A stretch of 64,000 bases of DNA from Centipeda infelix ATCC 43532. Lineage in GTDB: Bacteria; Bacillota; Negativicutes; Selenomonadales; Selenomonadaceae. This document shows positions 1 to 8,367 of this stretch, in pieces. The notes under the pieces are model-generated. The model was not told the DNA's origin and made no database searches. It saw only the letters and a program-made list of their open reading frames with translations. The stretch lies in the NCBI RefSeq assembly GCF_000234095.1, contig NZ_JH376800.1:464939-528938 (forward strand), written 5' to 3'. How positions within the stretch are numbered: position 1 is the first letter of the stretch; the number at the start of each line of letters is the position of its first letter. The position numbers and the translations under genes are program-made.

Positions 1-228
1 CTCATGACCGCGATTATGATCGGGCAGTACGTCCTGCCCATGATTATCCTCATCAAGGTGCGTGCAAAGCTGAAGGCATGGTTTTATCTGCTGCTCTACC
101 CGGTGTTCATCTACTCGTGGATTCCGATTATCTTCCTCGGATTCATCCACCGCAACGAGCACGAGTGGAGCCATACAAAGCATACGCGCGCCATGAGCAT
201 GGATGAGGTCATGAGCGACGTGAAGTGA
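1..228 (+). CDS. Glycosyltransferase, C-terminal fragment (cut by window edge)
   Basis: The reading frame is open from base 1, so only the last 75 codons are present. The fragment has two hydrophobic membrane segments, then a polar tail HRNEHEWSHTKHTRAMS ending shortly afterwards. This arrangement (terminal membrane helices plus a W.HT.HTR tail) is typical of processive family 2 glycosyltransferases of the hyaluronan or poly-GlcNAc synthase type, which work at the cytoplasmic membrane on UDP-sugars. The catalytic domain lies outside the window, so substrate and exact subfamily cannot be given. A multi-hairpin repeat follows the stop codon after about 10 bases. Confidence 0.6.
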   Translation, partial: LMTAIMIGQYVLPMIILIKVRAKLKAWFYLLLYPVFIYSWIPIIFLGFIHRNEHEWSHTKHTRAMSMDEVMSDVK

Positions 229-237
229 AAAAGGGGC

Positions 238-403
238 GCCCCTATCGGCTCGCCGAGCTCGCCACTTCCCCCGTTTCGACGGGGGAAGCTAATATGCCGT
301 TATCCTAAGCCTTCCCCGTATGACGGGGAAGGGGGACCGCGTAAGCGGTGGAAGGGGCACGAAGAAGGGCTGTTGTACGAAGTTTTAGCTTTGTGCAGCA
401 GCC
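238..403 (+). repeat. Multi-hairpin intergenic repeat, copy 1, with trailing hairpin
   Basis: A 121-bp element (238-358) begins GCCCCT and ends AGGGGC. It holds three hairpins: CTTCCCCCGT/ACGGGGGAAG at 265-288, CCTTCCCCGT/ACGGGGAAGG at 310-332 and ACCGC/GCGGT at 336-349. After CACGAAGA comes a fourth hairpin at 368-403 that starts GGCTG and ends CAGCC. Related copies occur at 45081-45362 (inverted) and 63917-64000, with a remnant at 62166-62206. It separates the glycosyltransferase from queD and is not coding. It looks like a mobile palindromic unit; the hairpins may also stop transcription. Confidence 0.75.
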
Positions 404-426
404 TATTTCAATAAAAGGAGAACATT

Positions 427-807
427 ATGTATACATTACGCGTCGAGGGCGCATTCGAGGCGGCGCACCGCGTCGTGAACTATCCCGGCAAATGCGACCG
501 TCTGCATGGGCACAACTGGGTGCTCGAGGCAACGTTTCAGGGGACGCAGCTCGATGAACTCGGAATGCTGATCGACTTCAAGATTGCGAAAAAGGCACTT
601 GCCGAAATATTGGACGAGTTCGATCACTATTATCTGAACGATCTTCCTCCGTTTCATGATGGGGTGAATCCAACGGCAGAAAATCTGGCACGCATCATCT
701 TCGAGCGGCTTGCGGCGTGTGAGGCGGTTGTGGCATCTCCCGCAGAGCTGACCGCGCTGACCGTCTGGGAGTCGCCGAAGTCCTCTGTCACCTATACAAA
801 GGACTGA
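427..807 (+). CDS. queD: 6-carboxy-5,6,7,8-tetrahydropterin synthase QueD
   Basis: The product (126 aa) is in the 6-pyruvoyl-tetrahydropterin synthase family. It carries the zinc histidines His14, His27 and His29 (the latter two in the LHGHNW motif), the catalytic Cys23, and the conserved WESP segment near the C terminus. QueD converts dihydroneopterin triphosphate to 6-carboxy-tetrahydropterin, the first committed step to preQ0 and queuosine. The ATG follows a strong AAAAGGAG site. queE starts one base after its stop, so the two are co-translated; queC and folE2, the other early pathway genes, lie 14 kb downstream. Confidence 0.95.
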   Translation: MYTLRVEGAFEAAHRVVNYPGKCDRLHGHNWVLEATFQGTQLDELGMLIDFKIAKKALAEILDEFDHYYLNDLPPFHDGVNPTAENLARIIFERLAACEAVVASPAELTALTVWESPKSSVTYTKD

Positions 808-808
808 T

Positions 809-1540
809 ATGCGCGAGAACATCATCGAAATCTTTTCCTCCATACAAGGGGAGGGGAAATACGTCGGCTGCCGTCAGATCTTCGTGCGGCTTGAGGGCTG
901 CAACCTCGACTGCACTTACTGCGATACAGAGAACGAGATCGGTCGGCATCCCACCTGCATGGTCGAGGAACGGGCGGGTACGCATGAACTCGTTCCATAC
1001 GAAAATCCTCTTTCGGTGGAGAAGGTGGCGGAGATTGTCACGCATCTTACGGGGGCTGTCCCGCATCACTCGCTCAGCATCACGGGCGGGGAGCCGCTGC
1101 TTCATGTTCCCTTTATCAAGGAGCTTGCGGCACATATCGACCTGCCCATTTTCCTGGAAACAAATGGAACGCTCGACAGAGCTCTTGCAGAGTGCATCGA
1201 CTGTATTTCACACATCAGCATGGATCTGAAACTGCCCGATGTTCTGTCTGCACCTGTCTGGGATGCGCACGCGCGCTTTCTTGAGATTGCGCACACGAAA
1301 GATGTCTACGTCAAGGTTGTCGTCGCGGCAGAGACACGCGCAGAGGATGTGGAGCATGCGACGCACCTCGTCGCCGACATCGCACCCGCGACGCTCCTCA
1401 TCCTCCAACCCGTCACGCCCTACGGTGGCTGCACCGCACCTACACCCGCACGGCTCCTTGAACTCCAACGTATCGCTCTGTGCCATCTGTCCGATGTCCG
1501 CATCATCCCGCAGACCCATCGGATGATGGATTTGCTGTGA
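809..1540 (+). CDS. queE: 7-carboxy-7-deazaguanine synthase QueE (radical SAM)
   Basis: This 243-aa protein has the radical-SAM cluster CNLDCTYC (Cys31, Cys35, Cys38), which binds the 4Fe-4S centre, followed by the SITGGEPLL segment. QueE ring-contracts 6-carboxy-tetrahydropterin to 7-carboxy-7-deazaguanine, the substrate of QueC. The N-terminal FSSIQGEG is the usual QueE signature. The start codon lies one base after the queD stop, which implies translational coupling. The C-terminal part keeps the ILQPVTP segment seen in this family. Nothing about it looks unusual. Confidence 0.95.
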   Translation: MRENIIEIFSSIQGEGKYVGCRQIFVRLEGCNLDCTYCDTENEIGRHPTCMVEERAGTHELVPYENPLSVEKVAEIVTHLTGAVPHHSLSITGGEPLLHVPFIKELAAHIDLPIFLETNGTLDRALAECIDCISHISMDLKLPDVLSAPVWDAHARFLEIAHTKDVYVKVVVAAETRAEDVEHATHLVADIAPATLLILQPVTPYGGCTAPTPARLLELQRIALCHLSDVRIIPQTHRMMDLL

Positions 1541-1569
1541 AACATTGTCTCATTTATCACGAAAAACTA

Positions 1570-1599
1570 TTGACGAATATGGTAAACTAAACGGATAGT
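1570..1599 (+). promoter_or_regulatory. Weak candidate promoter for the amidohydrolase gene
   Basis: TTGACG at 1570-1575 and GATAGT at 1594-1599 are separated by 18 bases in the 85-base gap after queE. The -35 box is good and the -10 box is poor. No hairpin terminator is visible between queE and the next gene, so read-through is also possible. Confidence 0.3.
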
Positions 1600-1625
1600 T
1601 AATTGTTTTTAGAAAGCGAATATAC

Positions 1626-2447
1626 ATGAAGATCATTGACGCTCATCTGCACTTTGGCAGAGGGGAGTATTTTGATACCGTGGCGCGGGCAGCGGGGCAC
1701 GAGAATACGGAGGAGGCTCTGCGCCGCGACTTTCGTGCGTCGAACATTGTCCACGGCATCGTGATGGGCAATCTGCCTGTGGAGGAGACGAGTCCGAACT
1801 ATCCAGATATCTTCCATTACTGCGTTGGCATCGGGGGCGACGGTGTGACGGAGATCGCGGAGGGGCGCATCGAAAAGATTTTGCCCGCGCTCGAACAGCA
1901 TCTAAAAAATGAGCGATGTGTCGGCATCAAGCTCTATCCGGGCTATCATTATTTCTATATCTATGACGATATGCTTGCGCCCGTCTACGAGCTTGCCGCA
2001 CAGTACAAGAAGCCCGTTGCCGTGCACACGGGACTGACGGCGACGGAGAAGGCTCTGCTCAAATACGCGCACCCGAATGTGATGGATGAGGCGGCGACGA
2101 AGTTCCGCGCGGTGCATTTTGTTATGTGTCATTTTGGCGAACCGTATTTCACGGACGCAGTCGCCGTGATGGAGAAAAATCCGAATGTGAGTGCCGATCT
2201 CTCGGGGATGCTTGCGGGTAAAATTCAGGATTTTGAGCTATTCTGTACGCGCAAGAAGTTCTACATCGAGCAGCTGCGCGGATGGCTCGCATATCTCAAT
2301 GCCTATGACCGCCTCATGTTCGGGACGGACTGGCCGCTTGCGAATTTTGATGACTACATTGCGTTCACGAAGCTGCTCATCCCCGAGGAGCATTGGAATG
2401 CGGTGTTCTATGACAATGCTGTGCGAATTTATCATCTGCACTTATAA
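1626..2447 (+). CDS. Amidohydrolase family 2 (TIM-barrel) protein
   Basis: The 273-aa product has the features of the metal-dependent amidohydrolase_2 family: an N-terminal DAHLH (His7, His9), a central VHTG, a further histidine in VMCHFGEP, and GTDWP near residue 235, which supplies the conserved metal-binding Asp. Members hydrolyse or decarboxylate small ring or amide substrates in the cytoplasm. The substrate cannot be told from sequence. It lies just ahead of def with a 13-base gap, so it may be first in the long downstream operon, but no functional link to peptide deformylation is apparent. Confidence 0.8.
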   Translation: MKIIDAHLHFGRGEYFDTVARAAGHENTEEALRRDFRASNIVHGIVMGNLPVEETSPNYPDIFHYCVGIGGDGVTEIAEGRIEKILPALEQHLKNERCVGIKLYPGYHYFYIYDDMLAPVYELAAQYKKPVAVHTGLTATEKALLKYAHPNVMDEAATKFRAVHFVMCHFGEPYFTDAVAVMEKNPNVSADLSGMLAGKIQDFELFCTRKKFYIEQLRGWLAYLNAYDRLMFGTDWPLANFDDYIAFTKLLIPEEHWNAVFYDNAVRIYHLHL

Positions 2448-2460
2448 ACGAGGAAAATCT

Positions 2461-2931
2461 ATGGCAATACTGGAAATCAAAAAGGCGGGCGATCCCGTCC
2501 TGAAACAGGTGGCAGAACCGATTGAGCGGCTTACAAAGCGGCATCGGCAACTGCTTGACGATATGGCGGAGACGATGTACTCTGCCGATGGCGTGGGGCT
2601 TGCCGCGCCGCAGGTGGGGAAATCCCTGCGCATCGTGGTGATCGACGTGCAGGACGAGCACGGGCTGCTTGAACTTGTGAATCCCGTTATCACGATGCGT
2701 GAGGGCTCTGTGGTGGACTCGGAGGGGTGTCTCTCCGTGCCGCAGGTCTACGGCGATGTGGAGCGTGCGGAGCGGGTGACGGTGGAGTATACAGATCGGC
2801 GCAGTCGGCGGCGGACTCTGACGGCAGAGGGGCTCTTGGCGCGCTGTATTCAGCATGAGTGCGACCATCTCGACGGCAGGCTCTTTATCGATATTGCCGT
2901 GAGTTTGCGCAAGGCGGAGGAAAAGGAGTGA
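2461..2931 (+). CDS. def: Peptide deformylase
   Basis: This 156-aa enzyme removes the formyl group from nascent protein N termini. All three family motifs are present: GVGLAAPQVG near residues 44-53, EGCLSVP near 88 and QHECDHLDG near 131, giving the Cys and two His metal ligands and the catalytic Glu. The frame is open further upstream, but ATG 2461 is preceded by a GAGGAAA site and gives the standard N terminus (MAILEIKKAGDPVL), so it is chosen. fmt follows 5 bases after the stop, the classic def-fmt pair. Confidence 0.95.
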   Translation: MAILEIKKAGDPVLKQVAEPIERLTKRHRQLLDDMAETMYSADGVGLAAPQVGKSLRIVVIDVQDEHGLLELVNPVITMREGSVVDSEGCLSVPQVYGDVERAERVTVEYTDRRSRRRTLTAEGLLARCIQHECDHLDGRLFIDIAVSLRKAEEKE

Positions 2932-2936
2932 CGAGG

Positions 2937-3875
2937 ATGCGTGTCGTCTTTATGGGGACACCGGATTTCGCAGTGCCGACACTTGCGGCGATTGCGGGAC
3001 GATCCGACCTCGCGGAGGTCGTCGCCGCCATAACGCAGCCCGACCGCCCGCGTGGACGGGGTAAGAAGCTCAGTCCGTCGCCCGTGAAGGCATGGGCAGT
3101 GGCGCATGATATCCCCGTGCTTCAGCCCGTGCGTGCACGCGATGCGGCGTTTGTCACCGCATTTCGAGATTTGAAACCCGATGTGGCGGTTGTCGTCGCA
3201 TTCGGTCAGATTCTCTCGCAGGAGGTGCTGGACGTGCCCGTGCACGGCTGCATCAATGTGCACGCATCCCTCCTGCCGAAGTACCGCGGGGCGGCACCGA
3301 TTCAGCATGCTATTATGGCGGGCGAGCAGGTGACGGGCATCACGACGATGCAGATGGATGCGGGGCTTGATACGGGCGATATGCTTCTGTGGAGAGAAGT
3401 GCCGATTCATGCGGACACGACGTATGGCACACTGCACGACGCACTGATGGAAACGGGGGCAAGTCTTCTCGTTGAGACGCTTGAGCGGCTTGCAGCAGGG
3501 ACGCTCGTGCGCACACCGCAGACGGGTGCATCCTGCTATGCTGCGCGCATCACGCGCGAAACAGTCGCGATGGACTGGTCGAAAAAGGCGCAGGAGCTTG
3601 ATGCCTTTGTGCGCGGATTGAACCCCGTGCCCTATGCGCAGACTGCACTGGACGGTGCAGTCTACAAGATCGGTGCAATGCACCGTTCGGAGCGTACTGC
3701 AAGTGCGCCTGCAGGGACGATTGTCGTCGCCGACCGCAAGGCGGGGCTTGTCGTTGCTACGGGGGATGAGGATGTGGAAATCACAGAGATTCAAGCCCCC
3801 GGCAAGAAGATGATGGAGACGCGTGCCTTTTTGAACGGTTATACACTTCCCGTCGGCGGAAGGTTTTCATCATGA
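2937..3875 (+). CDS. fmt: Methionyl-tRNA formyltransferase
   Basis: The product (312 aa) formylates Met-tRNA(fMet) using 10-formyl-tetrahydrofolate. It begins MRVVFMGTPDFAVPTL and contains the folate and catalytic region with NVHASLLPKYRGAAPI and the downstream D.GDML segment. ATG 2937 has an ACGAGG site just upstream and matches the family N terminus; the upstream extension in the same frame overlaps def and is rejected. The stop overlaps the start of the DUF116 gene (ATGA), indicating coupled translation. Length is normal for Fmt. Confidence 0.95.
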   Translation: MRVVFMGTPDFAVPTLAAIAGRSDLAEVVAAITQPDRPRGRGKKLSPSPVKAWAVAHDIPVLQPVRARDAAFVTAFRDLKPDVAVVVAFGQILSQEVLDVPVHGCINVHASLLPKYRGAAPIQHAIMAGEQVTGITTMQMDAGLDTGDMLLWREVPIHADTTYGTLHDALMETGASLLVETLERLAAGTLVRTPQTGASCYAARITRETVAMDWSKKAQELDAFVRGLNPVPYAQTALDGAVYKIGAMHRSERTASAPAGTIVVADRKAGLVVATGDEDVEITEIQAPGKKMMETRAFLNGYTLPVGGRFSS

Positions 3876-4714
3876 GTGGGCAGACATTGACAGTGAACGG
3901 CAAGACGGCGGGCGAGAAAAAGACCATCGCACTTCCATCGCGTCCGAAAAAGCGGCTTTTCATCGGTATGCTGCTCCTTGTGACGGTGCTTGCGGCGATG
4001 CTCCTCTTTGGGATCTGGTACATCGGCGTACCTGGGCTTGAGCGTATTCAGCCGGCTCTGCCGTGGGTCATTGGGGGCGCGTTGACGCTCGCCGTTCTGT
4101 TGTCCTTCTTTGGAATCTTCAATATGGTGCTGGCAATTGCAGGGCTTCCGTACCTGCCGTGGATGAAACGGCAGACCTATGAGCTCATCAATCTGCTCTT
4201 TCCCGCAGCCGTGCGTCTCGGGGCAATTTTCGGCGTGAAGCGGCGGAAACTCGAAGGATCATTTATTGCTGTGAGCAATCTGCTCTTTCACCGCATGCAC
4301 ATCCGCGTGCCCGCGAACCGTCTGCTCGTTGTCACGCCGCACTGTCTGCAGCTTGCGAGCTGCCCACACAAGGTGACGCGCGACCCGAACAACTGCAAGC
4401 GATGCGGCGGGTGCAACATCGGTGATCTCGTGGCACTCGCGGAGGAGATGGGCTTTCACTTTTTTGTGGCGACGGGCGGCACGCTTGCCCGCCAGATCAT
4501 CTACAATATGCGCCCGAAAGCGGTGCTTGCGATTGCGTGCGAGCGCGACCTGATGAGCGGTATACAGGACGTTTTCCCGCTGCCGGCGGTGGGTGTGCTC
4601 AATATCCGCCCGAACGGTCCGTGCTACAATACGAGCGTGGACATGGGCGAGGTGCGCCGTCAGTTGGAGGAGATCATTGAACCGCCATCGGACGACACGA
4701 GAAAGGGGGCATAA
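3872..4714 (+). CDS. DUF116 membrane protein
   Basis: This 280-aa protein has two N-terminal membrane helices (about residues 29-51 and 63-90) and a cytoplasmic DUF116 domain. Visible cysteines include CLQLASCPHKV and CKRCGGCNIGDL, which look like metal or Fe-S ligands, then ACERDLMSG and PNGPCYNTSVD. DUF116 has no established function. Its place between fmt and rsmB is recurrent in Firmicute genomes, suggesting a role tied to translation or rRNA modification, but that is inference. Its start overlaps the fmt stop and its own stop overlaps the rsmB start. Confidence 0.85.
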   Translation: MSGQTLTVNGKTAGEKKTIALPSRPKKRLFIGMLLLVTVLAAMLLFGIWYIGVPGLERIQPALPWVIGGALTLAVLLSFFGIFNMVLAIAGLPYLPWMKRQTYELINLLFPAAVRLGAIFGVKRRKLEGSFIAVSNLLFHRMHIRVPANRLLVVTPHCLQLASCPHKVTRDPNNCKRCGGCNIGDLVALAEEMGFHFFVATGGTLARQIIYNMRPKAVLAIACERDLMSGIQDVFPLPAVGVLNIRPNGPCYNTSVDMGEVRRQLEEIIEPPSDDTRKGA

Positions 4715-6060
4715 TGCAGAACTACCGTGAGGAAAAGATCGACCATGTGCGTGAGCTGGCGATGCGGGTGCTCCAACGGGTACACGTTGAGGACGCATAT
4801 GCCAATGTCGCACTTGCGGAAACGCTGCGTGAGGTGCAGCTGCCGGAACGTGACCGCCGTTTTCTGACGGAACTCGTCTACGGTGTCACGAAGGCGGGCG
4901 CATCGCTCGACTATATGATCGGGTGCTACGTTGCCGATATCCGAAAGGCGCAGCCCGCCATTCGCGAGCTCCTGCGTCTGGGATTCTACCAGATCTTCTG
5001 CATGGATCGCGTGCCGCCCTCTGCTGCGTGCAATACGGCGGTGGAGCTGGCAAAAAAACATGGGCGCAGGGGGGCGGACGCGTTCGTCAACGGGGTTCTC
5101 CGCGCAGCACTGCGCGAGCCGGAGCGTGCGGCATTCCCCGAGGGGCGGGATGCGTACGCACTTGCCCTGCGTACATGGCATCCGAAGTGGATGGTGGAAC
5201 GATGGATGCGTACTTATGGATACGAGCGGACGGAGGAGCTCTGTCGCTGCAACAATACGAGTGCGCCGCTCTCCGTGCGCGTGAACACACTGCGTACGAA
5301 TCGGGATGCTCTGATGGAGCAGCTCACGGCGGCGGGGGCGCAGGTGCGTGCCTCTGCATGGGTGCCGGATGGCATTGTGCTCGCCGCGCATGGTGCACTC
5401 GATGAGCTTGCACCTCTGCGCGAGGGGCTGGCACAGGTACAGGACGAGAGTTCGATGCTTGTCGCGCATATACTTGGCGCAGAGCCGGGCATGACGGTGA
5501 TCGATGCCTGTGCCGCACCCGGCGGCAAGACGACACACATTGCACAGCGCATGGAAAATCGCGGGCGCATCCTCGCGTTTGACATCTACGAGGAGAAGAT
5601 GCGCCGCATCGAGCGCAACGCGAAGCGTCTCGGTATTTCCATGATCGAGACGCAGATGCGCGACGCACGCGAGATCGGTGCGGCATATGCGGAACAGGCG
5701 GATCGTGTGCTCGTCGATGCGCCCTGTTCGGGGCTCGGCGTTCTCAGGCGTAAGCCCGACGCACGCTGGAAGAAAAGCGTACGGGATGCAAAGACGCTGC
5801 CGTCTCTGCAGCGCGACATCCTAGCGAGCGCGGCACGGGCGGTGAAACACGGCGGAATACTGGTCTACAGCACCTGTACCATGGAGGAGTGCGAAAATGC
5901 CGCCGTCGTCCGCGCCTTTTTGGAGACGCACGCAGATTTTGCGCTTGAGGAGACGGGGGCGTTTCTTCCGATGCAGAAAACGACGGAGCGCATGGTACAG
6001 ATCATGCCCGAGACGGACGGCCCTGACGGCTTCTTTATCGCACGCATGAGGCGACTATGA
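4714..6060 (+). CDS. rsmB: 16S rRNA (cytosine-967-C5)-methyltransferase RsmB
   Basis: The product (448 aa) combines an N-terminal NusB-like RNA-binding domain (about residues 1-140) with a SAM-dependent C5-methyltransferase domain. SAM motif I reads DACAAPGGKTTH, motif IV is DAPCSGLGVLRRKPD, and the catalytic cysteine lies in YSTCTMEECEN. It methylates C967 of 16S rRNA. The gene overlaps both neighbours by a few bases (TAATG with the DUF116 gene, ATGA with rlmN), so it is embedded in one transcription unit. Length and motifs are standard. Confidence 0.93.
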   Translation: MQNYREEKIDHVRELAMRVLQRVHVEDAYANVALAETLREVQLPERDRRFLTELVYGVTKAGASLDYMIGCYVADIRKAQPAIRELLRLGFYQIFCMDRVPPSAACNTAVELAKKHGRRGADAFVNGVLRAALREPERAAFPEGRDAYALALRTWHPKWMVERWMRTYGYERTEELCRCNNTSAPLSVRVNTLRTNRDALMEQLTAAGAQVRASAWVPDGIVLAAHGALDELAPLREGLAQVQDESSMLVAHILGAEPGMTVIDACAAPGGKTTHIAQRMENRGRILAFDIYEEKMRRIERNAKRLGISMIETQMRDAREIGAAYAEQADRVLVDAPCSGLGVLRRKPDARWKKSVRDAKTLPSLQRDILASAARAVKHGGILVYSTCTMEECENAAVVRAFLETHADFALEETGAFLPMQKTTERMVQIMPETDGPDGFFIARMRRL

Positions 6061-7097
6061 ATATCTTTGGATGGACAAAGGAACGGCTTGCCGAAGCCCT
6101 CAAAGAGCATGACATTCCCCGTTTCCGCGCAGATCAGATTATTCGATGGATGTATCAGCGCGGTGCGGTTTCTTTTCATGCGATGGATAATTTGTCTAAG
6201 TCTCTGCGTGCACAGCTCGCGGAACAGTTCTCCATCGAACGACCAAAGGTTGTCTCGCGTCTCCACTCCGCTGACGGTGCGACGATCAAGCTGCTCTATG
6301 AGTTCGCGGACGGACAGACGGCGGAGACGGTGCTGATGCGCCATTCGTACGGCAACAGCGTCTGTGTTTCGACACAGGCGGGCTGCCGCATGGGCTGCGC
6401 ATTTTGCGCGTCAACACTGCACGGGCTGCAGCGCAATCTGACGGCGGGGGAGATCGCGGCGCAGGTGATCGGTATTGCGGACTTCCTGCGGCAGGAGGGG
6501 GCGCGTGTCGATACGATTGTCGTCATGGGCTCGGGCGAACCGCTCGAGAACTACGACAATGTGATTGCGGCACTGCGTCTTCTGCACGAGGACTATACCA
6601 TCGGACTGAGCTATCGCAGTGTGACGCTCTCGACCTCGGGCATTGTACCCGGCATCGAGCGGCTGGCGGAGGAGGGCATCCCCATCTCGCTCTCCATCTC
6701 CCTGCACGCGCCGACGGATGCACTGCGCTCTGAGATCATGCCCGTCAATCGTATGTACCCGCTTGCGGATGTACTGCGTGCAGCCTGTATGTATGCGGAG
6801 CGGACGAAGCGGCGCGTCACCTACGAGTACATTCTGATCCGTGATCTAAATGACGGCGTACGTGAGGCGGAGCAGCTTGCAAAACTCCTGCGGGGACAGC
6901 TTGCAAGCGTGAATCTCATCCCCATCAATCCCGTTGCGGAGCGCAATCTCTTTCGCCCCGACAAGGCAGTCATCCGTCGTTTTCAAAAAACTTTGGAAGA
7001 GCGGCACATCACAGCGACGCTGCGGCGCGAGATGGGAACGGACATCCAGGCGGCGTGCGGACAGCTGCGCAACCGTCTCATGGAAGCGGGACTATAA
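6057..7097 (+). CDS. rlmN: 23S rRNA/tRNA (adenine-C2)-methyltransferase RlmN
   Basis: This 346-aa radical-SAM enzyme methylates A2503 of 23S rRNA and A37 of some tRNAs. It has the CRMGCAFC cluster motif, the following CASTLHGLQRNLT segment, GSGEPL, and the C-terminal cysteine in AACGQL that completes the two-cysteine mechanism. The ATG overlaps the rsmB stop. It is the last gene of the tight def-to-rlmN run; a 76-base gap with a possible extended -10 element separates it from the FHA genes. Confidence 0.95.
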   Translation: MNIFGWTKERLAEALKEHDIPRFRADQIIRWMYQRGAVSFHAMDNLSKSLRAQLAEQFSIERPKVVSRLHSADGATIKLLYEFADGQTAETVLMRHSYGNSVCVSTQAGCRMGCAFCASTLHGLQRNLTAGEIAAQVIGIADFLRQEGARVDTIVVMGSGEPLENYDNVIAALRLLHEDYTIGLSYRSVTLSTSGIVPGIERLAEEGIPISLSISLHAPTDALRSEIMPVNRMYPLADVLRAACMYAERTKRRVTYEYILIRDLNDGVREAEQLAKLLRGQLASVNLIPINPVAERNLFRPDKAVIRRFQKTLEERHITATLRREMGTDIQAACGQLRNRLMEAGL

Positions 7098-7112
7098 AAA
7101 TTTGTACTTTTA

Positions 7113-7121
7113 TGGTATGAT
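7113..7121 (+). promoter_or_regulatory. Candidate extended -10 promoter for the FHA/kinase operon
   Basis: TGGTATGAT is an extended -10 (TGN-TATGAT) about 50 bases before the FhaA-like gene. No good -35 is visible 17 bases upstream. It is the only promoter-like element between rlmN and the FHA-to-folE2 run. Confidence 0.4.
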
Positions 7122-7173
7122 ATAGAAGTTCGCGAAAACGATTTAGTTTGTAACCAAAGGAGAGTATTGCACG

Positions 7174-7920
7174 ATGATGGATCGCGTGGAATCTTTTCTG
7201 GGAGATCATATCGAAGGTTTTTTCAACCGTAAGTTCAGCAGTCATCTCGAGCCGGTTGAGCTCATCAAGGGGCTTGAGAAGGAGGCAAAGAGGCAGGGCG
7301 CGGGCAAGGGCCTCGCGAACTCCTATGTCATCTCGCTCGGGACGGAGGATTACCAACGGCTCTGCTCGCATCGTGTGGCGGATGAGCTGGGGGTGGCACT
7401 CAAGAAATACATCATCCGTTCGGATCTCACGATGGACGGTAAACTCAGCATCTGCTTCGCACTGGATGAACGTCTGCGCGCGGGCTCTTATCATATGGAG
7501 GCACGGATGCAGCACGCGTGCGTTCCCGTGCCGGAGACACCGGTCTCCCATGATACGATGGCGCAGACGATCGTGCTTGAACGTCCGTCGCTGATGGATG
7601 CGCGCTGTCTGAACCTCCCTCCTGTGCATGAAATCGCGACGCTCACAGTGCTCAGCGGTGCTGATGAGGGGATTGCCATGTGCCTCGGTGAGCGCAAGAT
7701 CTATATGGGACGTATGGCGCAGAACGAGTTTATCCTGACGGATACGAATGTCTCGCGCGTTCATGCGTGGATTGCGTACGAGCAGCACCGCCATGTACTC
7801 TACGATGCCGAGAGCCGTAACGGCAGCTTTGTGAACGGCGTGCGTATCACGGCGCAGCGGCTGCGTGACGGCGACGAGATTCGTCTCGGTACGACTGCTC
7901 TGCGCTACGGGGTGCTCTGA
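7174..7920 (+). CDS. FhaA-like protein (DUF3662 plus FHA domain)
   Basis: The 248-aa product joins an N-terminal DUF3662 domain (about residues 1-115, starting MMDRVESFLGDHIEGFFNRKF) to a C-terminal FHA domain (about residues 160-248). The FHA signature runs MGRMAQNEF, then NVSRVHA and AESRNGSFVNG, which supplies the phosphothreonine-binding Arg, Ser and Asn. The family is known from FhaA beside PknB and RodA in Actinobacteria, where it binds phosphorylated partners of cell-wall synthesis. Here it heads a cluster with a second FHA protein, a PP2C phosphatase, FtsW/RodA, a PBP and a PASTA kinase, so the same role is likely. Confidence 0.88.
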   Translation: MMDRVESFLGDHIEGFFNRKFSSHLEPVELIKGLEKEAKRQGAGKGLANSYVISLGTEDYQRLCSHRVADELGVALKKYIIRSDLTMDGKLSICFALDERLRAGSYHMEARMQHACVPVPETPVSHDTMAQTIVLERPSLMDARCLNLPPVHEIATLTVLSGADEGIAMCLGERKIYMGRMAQNEFILTDTNVSRVHAWIAYEQHRHVLYDAESRNGSFVNGVRITAQRLRDGDEIRLGTTALRYGVL

Positions 7921-8363
7921 TGCCTGCACTTGCATTGAAAGTCCTGCGCGTGCTGCTCGAATACGGTGCGCTTCTCTGGCTCGCCTACGTTGTCGTGCGG
8001 CTCGGGCGTATGATGTTCGGCACGCTGCATGCGGATCTCAGGGCGGCGGCACGTCCGCCGCAGCCGTCTGCCGGAGCGGCGTCTCTCGTCGCCGTTGCAG
8101 GCGAGGGGCTGGTCGGCCGGCGTTTTCCTGTGGGGCATGGGCTTTCCATCGGACGCAGTGCAGACAACGATATTGTACTTGCGGATAATTTTGTATCTCA
8201 TCATCATCTATCCATCTATCAGAGAGAAGATGCGTATATTGCGGAGGATCTGGACAGCCGCAACCACACCTATCTGAACGATGGGATTCTGACGGGGCGG
8301 GCGTATCTGCGCGCGGGCGATGTCCTGCGGATCGGCGCCGTTGCCCTGCGTTTTGAGAGGTAA
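7920..8363 (+). CDS. Membrane-anchored FHA-domain protein (FhaB-like)
   Basis: This 147-aa protein begins with one membrane helix (about residues 5-28) followed by a short linker and a C-terminal FHA domain (about residues 58-147). Key FHA residues are in GRSADNDI, FVSHHHLSIY and SRNHTYLNDG. It should dock to threonine-phosphorylated proteins at the membrane. Its ATG overlaps the stop of the FhaA-like gene, and the phosphatase gene starts 4 bases after its stop. By position it corresponds to FhaB/FipA of actinobacterial wall-control operons; the partner here is presumably the kinase encoded downstream. Confidence 0.85.
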   Translation: MPALALKVLRVLLEYGALLWLAYVVVRLGRMMFGTLHADLRAAARPPQPSAGAASLVAVAGEGLVGRRFPVGHGLSIGRSADNDIVLADNFVSHHHLSIYQREDAYIAEDLDSRNHTYLNDGILTGRAYLRAGDVLRIGAVALRFER

Positions 8364-8367
8364 GCAC

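Noticed and set aside
361..426. preQ1 riboswitch upstream of queD
   Set aside because: The region is a GGCTG...CAGCC hairpin shared with the repeat family; no preQ1 aptamer features are visible.
348..557. 69-codon plus-strand frame overlapping queD
   Set aside because: It starts in the repeat, has no ribosome site and overlaps queD in another frame.
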